Shown here in pieces: positions 8,800 to 13,947 of a stretch of DNA of 13,947 nt (positions are counted from its first letter, which is position 1; every line of letters starts with the position of its first letter). Source of the stretch: Brachionus koreanus (taxonomy: Eukaryota; Rotifera; Eurotatoria; Ploima; Brachionidae). The notes under the pieces were generated by a model, which saw only the letters and a list, made by a program, of their open reading frames with translations, did not search any database and had not been told where the DNA came from. The position numbers were made by a program, and so were the translations under genes. The stretch covers positions 175,851-189,797 of the forward strand of contig PJRA01000048.1 of assembly GCA_016987375.1 (NCBI GenBank), given 5' to 3'.

Positions 8800-9330
8800 T
8801 CTTTCATACTCGAAAGGCTTTATTGAGAAGTTGACTTACAATGCTGGTTTAGTTATCTTTGTTACTTCTTATGCATCTTTTTATAAACCTATCATTCTCA
8901 GGAACGAGTCATTCAAAGAAATTCTTTTCGTCAAAAGCCTTGAATATTTGGATCTTGCTATTGTTGAAACCAAATATATTAATGACTTCATTGAATATAA
9001 GTGGAAAAAGGTTGAAAAAAGCTTCTATGCGCTTTATGGATTAGGTTGTAAGCCAAAACAAAGCAGTCCTCTCTTAATTGCTTTCTTAATAAACAATATT
9101 GTCATTCAATTTTAAGACACCTACTTGACTTAATCTTTGTTGGAGATAAGAAACTGAATGAGCCAGAATCATGCCTGTTTTAGAGTCCTTACGTATTGAA
9201 AAAATAGTACAAATTTATCAAAAACATTAAATTTTTTTCTTAAAACAGCTCATAATTTAGAAAAGAAAATATACATAAGTGCTACTGATTTTGATCCAGG
9301 AGCATCAATCAAGTTGATTCAACATATAAT
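8800..9330 (+). pseudogene. LINE (non-LTR retrotransposon) reverse-transcriptase C-terminal fragment
   Basis: An open frame covers 8831-9115. It contains FVKSLEYLDLAIVETKYIND, matching the Y-L-G-x-x-I block after the palm of LINE reverse transcriptases (Gly replaced by Asp), and then KWKKVEKSFYALYGLGCKP, a thumb-region signature. The continuation, KQYCHSIL...LDLIFVGDKKLNE, is in another frame from about 9085, and PVLESLRIEKIVQIYQKH is in a third from about 9165, so two frameshifts have occurred. No YADD catalytic motif or endonuclease was found upstream in the window, so the copy is 5'-truncated or too decayed to read. The fragment is in sense with the plus strand, opposite to both host genes. 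The ATG at 8831 is not a genuine start. Confidence 0.68.
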
Positions 9331-9528
9331 ACATATAATACTGTCGACTCGATTAAATTCATTTTTTCTAAAATAGAAGAAGAATTTTTACAAAAAATAG
9401 ACAATACTCACCTATTTAAAATCAACTTTTTTAGCTAATAAAAGCCATTTTTAAAATTTATTAGTCTCAATTTTTCAATCATTTATTTCAATCCAATAAT
9501 TTTGAAAAAAAATCAAATAATTTTTAAA

Positions 9529-9534
9529 TTTATT
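9529..9534 (-). promoter_or_regulatory. Possible polyadenylation signal of WASHC2
   Basis: AATAAA on the minus strand, 95 bases after the WASHC2 stop codon. In such A+T-rich sequence the hexamer also occurs by chance; a second one lies at 9482-9487. Confidence 0.3.
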
Positions 9535-9628
9535 CTATTAATTTAAATTAGGTATAATTTCTTAAATAATAAAATAAAAATAAAAAATGTTCGAAAAAAA
9601 AAAATCATCAATAATTATTAGATGTAAA

Positions 9629-12600
9629 CTAATCGAAAATTGAATCTTCAAATGTTGGTTTTTTCTTCTCAGGCTTTTTTTTCGGAACACTAGCAAAAAT
9701 GTCTTCAAAATCATCTAAATCGTCAAAAATATTCTTTTTAGCCTCTTGTTTTACTGTAGAATTTGAGGCACTATTTGAATTATCATTGTTTTTGATAGAT
9801 TTTTTCTCATCAATAACTTTAGAATTAATATTGAATATATCATCATCCAAATTATCGAATAAAGGTTTATTTACAACCTTGGTCTCTTTTGATTTAGGCT
9901 CCAATTTTTTCTGGTTCTTGGACTTTTTTTTTTCAAGATCCACTTTGAAAATATCGTCATCGTCTTCATCTAAATTGTCAAACAAGCTGCTTTGAGCAAT
10001 TTTGGTTTTAGTTAAATTGTCTTCAGTTTTCAAGACATCTTTTACATTTTCGGATTTTGACGCCAACTCAGATTCCAAATTTACCTGTTTTGGATCATTG
10101 TGGCCCACTTCGATTCTTTCTTTAAATTGATTATCAGAACTTAAAACTTTCTCTAAAACTTCTGGAACATTCTCTGTCTCTAATGTTTGCTTTCGTTGTT
10201 TTGTTGGAGGTCTTTTCTTTGCAGAAACAGCCTTAATTCGATCCTAAACAAAAAATTTAATTTAAATTTTCAACATTTTTTAAAATTAAAAAAAGCTACT
10301 TTCTGCACAGTGCTAATAATTGGAGCTGCTGAAGCCAGAATATCATCAAATGAATCAGTTGATTCTTGATTACTAGATAAATTAGATGAATTGGTTTTGA
10401 TGAGCGTAGTCGAAAAGAAATTGTTTGATTTTTCGGTTTCGATTTCTGGTCTTTTGATTTCTTCATTCTTAGAATTTTTTTTATCCTCAATTTCGACATC
10501 GTCTTCACTATCATTATTTTGAGCTAATTTTTTAAACAAACCACTTGATTTCAAAGCTAATGGATCAAAGAGTACATTCTTGACTACAGGTTTTGGTTTG
10601 ATCATCTCAGTTTCTGATTTTAAGATGTTTCTTTCATCTATTTTCACTTTTCCTTCATTAGGCTGGGATTTTTCGCCAGTAGGTTTCGAAAATAGATCAT
10701 CATCCTCATTATCATCATCATCAAACAAACCTCCAGTTGCTTTGGGTGCCTGAATCACTTTATTAGAAGTTGGATCATTTTTATCTGTTTCAATTGTTTC
10801 TTTTATATTTTGTGAATTTTTTTTTTCATTCAGCTTCGATTTATTTTCGCGTTTCGAAAATAAATCATCTTCTTCATTATCATCATCGAACAAATCTCCA
10901 GTTGTTTTGGGTGCCTGAATCACCTTATTTGAAATTGGATCAATTTTTTCACTTTTAATTGGCTTTTCAACAATCAATTTTGGCTCATTTTTTGGCTTAG
11001 AAAATAGATCATCATCGTCATCCTCATCTTGATCATTAAAAAGACCACCAACAGTTTTGGATGCTTCTAATTTGTCGTCCATAGTCTGATTCTTAATTTT
11101 ACTTTTATTAGTTTGTTCATTGATGTCTATTGGCTTTACTTCACTCATTTTGGGCTCATTTTTAGGCTTAGAAAATAGATCATCATCGTCATCTTCATTT
11201 TCGTCATCAAACAGACTTTTTGGAGTTGTTTTGGGCACTGGAAATTTATTAATACTTTTAATTTCGTTATTTTCTTTCTTTTTGTCAAGTGAAATTTTAT
11301 TTTCACTTAACTTAGATTTATCTACAGGCTTGGAAAACAAGTCATCATCGTCACTATCATCATCAAATAGAGAATTAACTTTTGGTGAAGGAAAAACCGG
11401 TATTTTGTTCTGCTCGGATTTAGGTTCAGAATGGGTTTTTTGGTTTTCGAAAAGATCAGACTTTGTAGAGTCAGCTTTTTTTTCAACTTCATTTTTAAAT
11501 TGATTTTTTTTCATTGTTTCATCTAAATTCTCATTAATTTGTACAGCAGGCTTTATTGGTTTTATTTCAACTTTTTTATCACTAAAAAAATCATCTTCGT
11601 CGTCATCATCATCATCATCACTATCAAACAAACTCGCATTTGTCTTATTTATTTTTGCACTTGAATCTAATTCATTTGGTAACACTTTGTTTATTTCGCT
11701 TGATTTTTTTGTTTGTGTCACTGATGGTTTAGAAAAAAGATCATTGTCATCTTCTTCATCTTCATCATCAAAAATTGTGTTTTTTTCTTTAAGATCAGTT
11801 TTCACTTGTTGTGTTGGATTAGATGGCAAGTCATCAAAAAGAGTCTGTTTATTAGTAGAAGGCTTTGAAAATAAACCTTCACTATCTGAATCGCTTTCTG
11901 ACTTTCCAAAAAGATCGCTGTGTTTTTGTTCAATAATTTTTTGTTTCTGTTGTACTGGCTCTTTGATTTCATTATTTTTTTGATTAACTAATGACTCATT
12001 TTGGGTATTTTGATTTGGCTTCATTGCTAATTTGCGTCTTAATTCAGATGCAAAGTCTAGTGGTTTTTCAGTAACCGCAGCAGTTGTTTCATTACTTTGA
12101 CTGTCTGAATGGGTCGATGATGCAACTGATTTAGATTCAGCCTCCGATTCATTATCATCATCATCATCATCATCATCAAATAAGTTATCAGCTTTTATCT
12201 TCACACTAAACAAGTTAGTTTGCTCCTCTTCGGATCCATCATCGAATAAATCATCATTCTTAACAGCATTTGAAAATAATTCGTCTTTTTCGGATTCTGA
12301 TTCAGAATCATTTGTTTCTTGCTCGCTCTCCGTTTCCAACTCATTCTCAGTCTCAACTTGTTCTTCATTTTCTTCCTCTTCCTCCTCTTCTTCTTCTTCG
12401 TCAATTTCATCCTCCAAGTCCTTCAATCCAACATGATCATTTTCTAAATAAGCTTCAGAACCAATTAAATAGGGTAAGCTTCGCAAAACATAAGGATCTT
12501 TAGTTTCATATATCACAAGATCTTCATTCCTATATTGATCATCTTCATCCTCAGACTCATCTAATTTTGATCCATCTATTTTGTCAAAATAAGTGTCCAT

Positions 12601-13157
12601 TATCGACATTCCTATCTGAACAGATTCTGTAATCACTTCAAATAAATCTTGCTCTTTTTCCTCTTTGGTTTTTTCAATTTTTTCATTTTCGATGCTAGTT
12701 CCTAAAGTAGTAACATCTTGCTCATACACTCTCTGTAAAAACAAGGAATCAATTCCATTATTTAGTTTATAAATTTTAAATTTACATTCTCAATAAATTG
12801 AGTATTTTCCAATTGGAGAAAATTAGTTATCACGTTTTCAAATTTAACGTGACATTGCTGAAATTTAAAGCGTAAAATGAAATAAAATTTTAAATGAAAA
12901 ACTACTTGTTCTTCAAAAGTTAGTTTTTGAAGATCTTTTTCAATATTGGCAGCTTTGGTCATAAAATTGTCGGAAAATTTTTTCAAATAGAGCAAAAGCT
13001 TGTTTAAAAAAAATAAGCAAATGGCTTATAATAAGAAGCAAAAAAAAATGTATTATACACCCGCATCTCCTGCCAGAGACCAGTTATTTGAGCTATTTAT
13101 TAGTTCTTGTGGATCCCAAGGTTTTTCCCATGGCTTTTCAGTCTCACTTTCAGTCAT
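9629..13157 (-). CDS. WASHC2: WASH complex subunit 2 (FAM21), five exons, complete
   Basis: FAM21 is the long flexible arm of the WASH complex, which drives Arp2/3 actin assembly on endosomes. Its repeated LF motifs bind retromer (VPS35). Exons: 13059-13157, 12906-12998, 12786-12857, 10300-12732, 9629-10243, all joined in phase 0. They encode 33+31+24+811+204 = 1103 residues, somewhat shorter than the human protein (about 1,340). The N-terminus shows PWEKPWDPQEL, NNWSLAGDAG|LLLYLKKFS and NTQFIEN|RVYE, the conserved head. PYLIGSEAYLENDHVGL follows at about 175-191 and FASELRRKL near 315. At least eleven acidic modules of the form LF-(D/E)n-LF follow, many with LFSKP. K|DRIK...KKRPPTKQRK at the exon 4/5 junction resembles the capping-protein-binding (CPI) segment. 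The C-terminus ends in IFDDLDDFEDIF and FEDSIFD. The start is the ATG at 13157; GTG at 10108 and TTG at 12744 and 12995 are internal. Confidence 0.95.
10244..10299 (-). other. WASHC2 intron 4 (56 nt)
   Basis: Donor GTAGCT after CAG AAA, acceptor TGTTTAG before GAT CGA ATT AAG; phase 0. It splits the basic segment that resembles the capping-protein-binding motif. Confidence 0.88.
10687..10942 (-). repeat. Tandemly duplicated LF module inside WASHC2 exon 4
   Basis: Bases 10687-10777 and 10855-10942 are close copies in the same orientation. They encode DPTSNKVIQAPKATGGLFDD and DPISNKVIQAPKTTGDLFDD, each followed by an acidic run and LFSK. Two more modules, at about 10990-11070 and 11160-11240, share the LFSKPKNEPK half. 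The pattern indicates internal duplication of a unit of roughly 55-60 residues. Confidence 0.8.
12154..12177 (-). repeat. (GAT)8 trinucleotide tract encoding eight Asp
   Basis: Eight perfect GAT codons on the minus strand encode the acidic run after LF in one WASHC2 module. Such tracts expand and contract readily, so this is a likely length polymorphism within coding sequence. Confidence 0.85.
12733..12785 (-). other. WASHC2 intron 3 (53 nt)
   Basis: Donor GTAAAT after GAG AAT, acceptor TTTTTACAG before AGA GTG TAT; phase 0. Removing it restores the conserved QFIEN-RVYE run of the FAM21 head. Confidence 0.9.
12858..12905 (-). other. WASHC2 intron 2 (48 nt, in frame, stop-free)
   Basis: Donor GTAGTT after GAA CAA, acceptor AAATTTCAG before CAA TGT CAC; phase 0. 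The 48 bases read through as 16 codons without a stop (VVFHLKFYFILRFKFQ), so the two exons appear as one open frame. The FAM21 alignment and the splice signals argue that it is an intron. Confidence 0.82.
12999..13058 (-). other. WASHC2 intron 1 (60 nt)
   Basis: Donor GTATAA after GAT GCG GGT, acceptor with a T-rich tract ending AAACAAG before CTT TTG CTC; phase 0. It joins DAG to LLLYLKKFS, as in the family. A donor two bases earlier (GTGTAT) would break the frame. Confidence 0.85.
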
Positions 13158-13504
13158 TTTTATTATCTCTAGAATTTTAATTTGAGTTTATCATGTGAAT
13201 AAAAATTTTGAAAAATTATGTGAATTTTAAAATATCATATGACAAACGATAGCAAATATGCCAAATAATTTAATAATTAAGATATTAAGACTTGAAATTA
13301 GTCTTAAGTAATTATTTAATAAGCTAGAGAATATCAATAAGAATAGGCTTTTAATAACAGTTGAGTTTTTCAGATATAAGAAATAAATAAAATTTTTGAC
13401 TTAAATCTACTCCTAGGAGTATTCTATTTTCACCAAAATTTGTACCAATATCAATATTATTATGTAAATATAAATTACCTTTTAAAACGATGCAAGGTCA
13501 ACGC
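13158..13504 (-). promoter_or_regulatory. WASHC2 upstream region, between start codon and LINE tail
   Basis: About 350 A+T-rich bases with no coding sequence separate the WASHC2 ATG from an inserted LINE tail, so the promoter and 5' UTR probably lie here. No TATA box can be singled out. Two inverted repeats stand out: a stem TTAAGACT/AGTCTTAA with a 7-nt loop (13285-13307) and a perfect 14-bp palindrome (13408-13421). Confidence 0.4.
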
Positions 13505-13947
13505 CTAATAACAAGAGTTTTTTTTTCCTTGTTCACTCCTTGTGGAACATAGGGTCATTACTTTTGATTTCAGCCCAAGTCGATCTTTTGCCTTCACCTT
13601 TGCTTCTCCTCATATCATTCCCATTTTGATAACCTCTTTCATTATTGTTGACCTTCATATAACAGCTGGCTTTCCTACCTTACTTCATCCTAGGGGTGTC
13701 CATTGAAGGACTTTTTTTGATATTTTTTTTCTTTCATTCAAAGTACATGTCCAAGCCATCGCAATCTTTAGTTCTTAATGCATTGTCTTAATGGCTCTGA
13801 ATTTGTTCTTTTGTATAATTACTCCACACATTCCGCGACATTCACTTCTGTACATAAGTGTTGTTTTTCCTATAAAGTTGTAAAAGTAAGCTTTGTTGAA
13901 TAACAAGAGGTATCCTTTATTAACACTCAAAAACCGGATGACTTTTT
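13505..13947 (-). pseudogene. C-terminal tail of a LINE ORF2, frameshifted, entering from the right edge
   Basis: On the minus strand the remains read LRWLGHVL, then NERKKISKKVLQWTPLG and KVGKPA, then STIMKEVIKMGMI, GEAKVKAKDRLGLKSKV and MTLCSTRSEQG, ending at a TAG at 13505. The order (R-W-x-G-H-V, a P-x-G-x-x-x-x-G-R-P-x-x-x-W hinge, then W-x-E-A-x-x-x-A-x-D-R-x-x-W) is that of the C-terminal tail of a common class of animal LINE ORF2 proteins. Frames change at least twice and an internal TGA replaces a conserved Trp. It is a different LINE lineage from the one at 8800-9330. The reverse-transcriptase core lies outside the window. It is in the same orientation as WASHC2 and ends upstream of it. 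Confidence 0.7.

Noticed and set aside
8859..9044. 61-codon plus-strand frame inside the LINE fragment
   Set aside because: It overlaps the recognisable reverse-transcriptase frame in another phase and has no motif.
10106..10108. GTG as a start of a separate 159-residue gene at 9629-10108
   Set aside because: The frame is open further upstream to an acceptor at 10243/10244 and matches the FAM21 C-terminus; it is exon 5 of WASHC2.
9699..12503. Several plus-strand open frames opposite WASHC2 (for example 9699-9995, 11120-11503, 11687-11983, 12270-12503)
   Set aside because: They are Ser/Leu/Phe-rich reverse complements of acidic and Lys-rich codons, not genes.
12742..12744. TTG start of the 824-codon frame and its last nine codons
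   Set aside because: The first four and last nine codons are intron sequence beyond clear splice sites at 12733 and 10299.
1..13947. CRISPR array, tRNA or rRNA genes, bacterial operons or a novel defence system
   Set aside because: No regularly spaced repeats, cloverleaf or rRNA-like sequence was seen; the window is ordinary animal-type nuclear DNA with two introns-bearing genes and decayed transposons.

Overview
The window is nuclear DNA of a eukaryote, most likely a small invertebrate animal. It is very A+T-rich, has GT-AG introns that are mostly only 48-60 nt long, carries a ciliary tubulin-modifying gene and a WASH-complex gene, and is littered with decayed Ty3/gypsy, LINE and Helitron pieces. 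An A+T-rich, short-intron lineage such as a monogonont rotifer fits, but this is a guess and not a call I can prove.

Two host genes are visible, both on the minus strand. On the left is a tubulin polyglutamylase of the TTLL11 type. Its main exon is 391-1665. Two probable 5' exons lie at 6431-6572 and 6286-6377. The 3' end, with the last part of the ATP-grasp active site, lies off the left edge. On the right is a complete five-exon gene, 9629-13157, for WASHC2/FAM21 (1103 residues). This is the long acidic scaffold that links the WASH actin-nucleation complex to retromer and capping protein on endosomes. All four of its introns are 48-60 nt and its exon phases agree.

Everything else is intronic or intergenic. 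The proposed 4.6-kb TTLL11 intron (1666-6285) holds a damaged LTR retrotransposon: a 5' LTR-like segment, a primer binding site and a broken gag. This runs into a second primer binding site, a short internal stretch, a polypurine tract and a different LTR, which looks like a chimera or a TRIM-like miniature element. The same intron also holds a Helitron/Pif1 helicase scrap and short repeats. Between the two genes is a frameshifted LINE reverse-transcriptase fragment (about 8800-9330). The tail of a second, unrelated LINE enters from the right edge and stops about 350 bp upstream of the WASHC2 start codon.

I see no CRISPR array, no rRNA or tRNA gene, no bacterial operon and no defence system. 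The most interesting items are the chimeric LTR region, the stop-free in-frame 48-nt intron of WASHC2, the tandem growth of its LF modules, and the contrast between tiny introns and one TE-filled intron.
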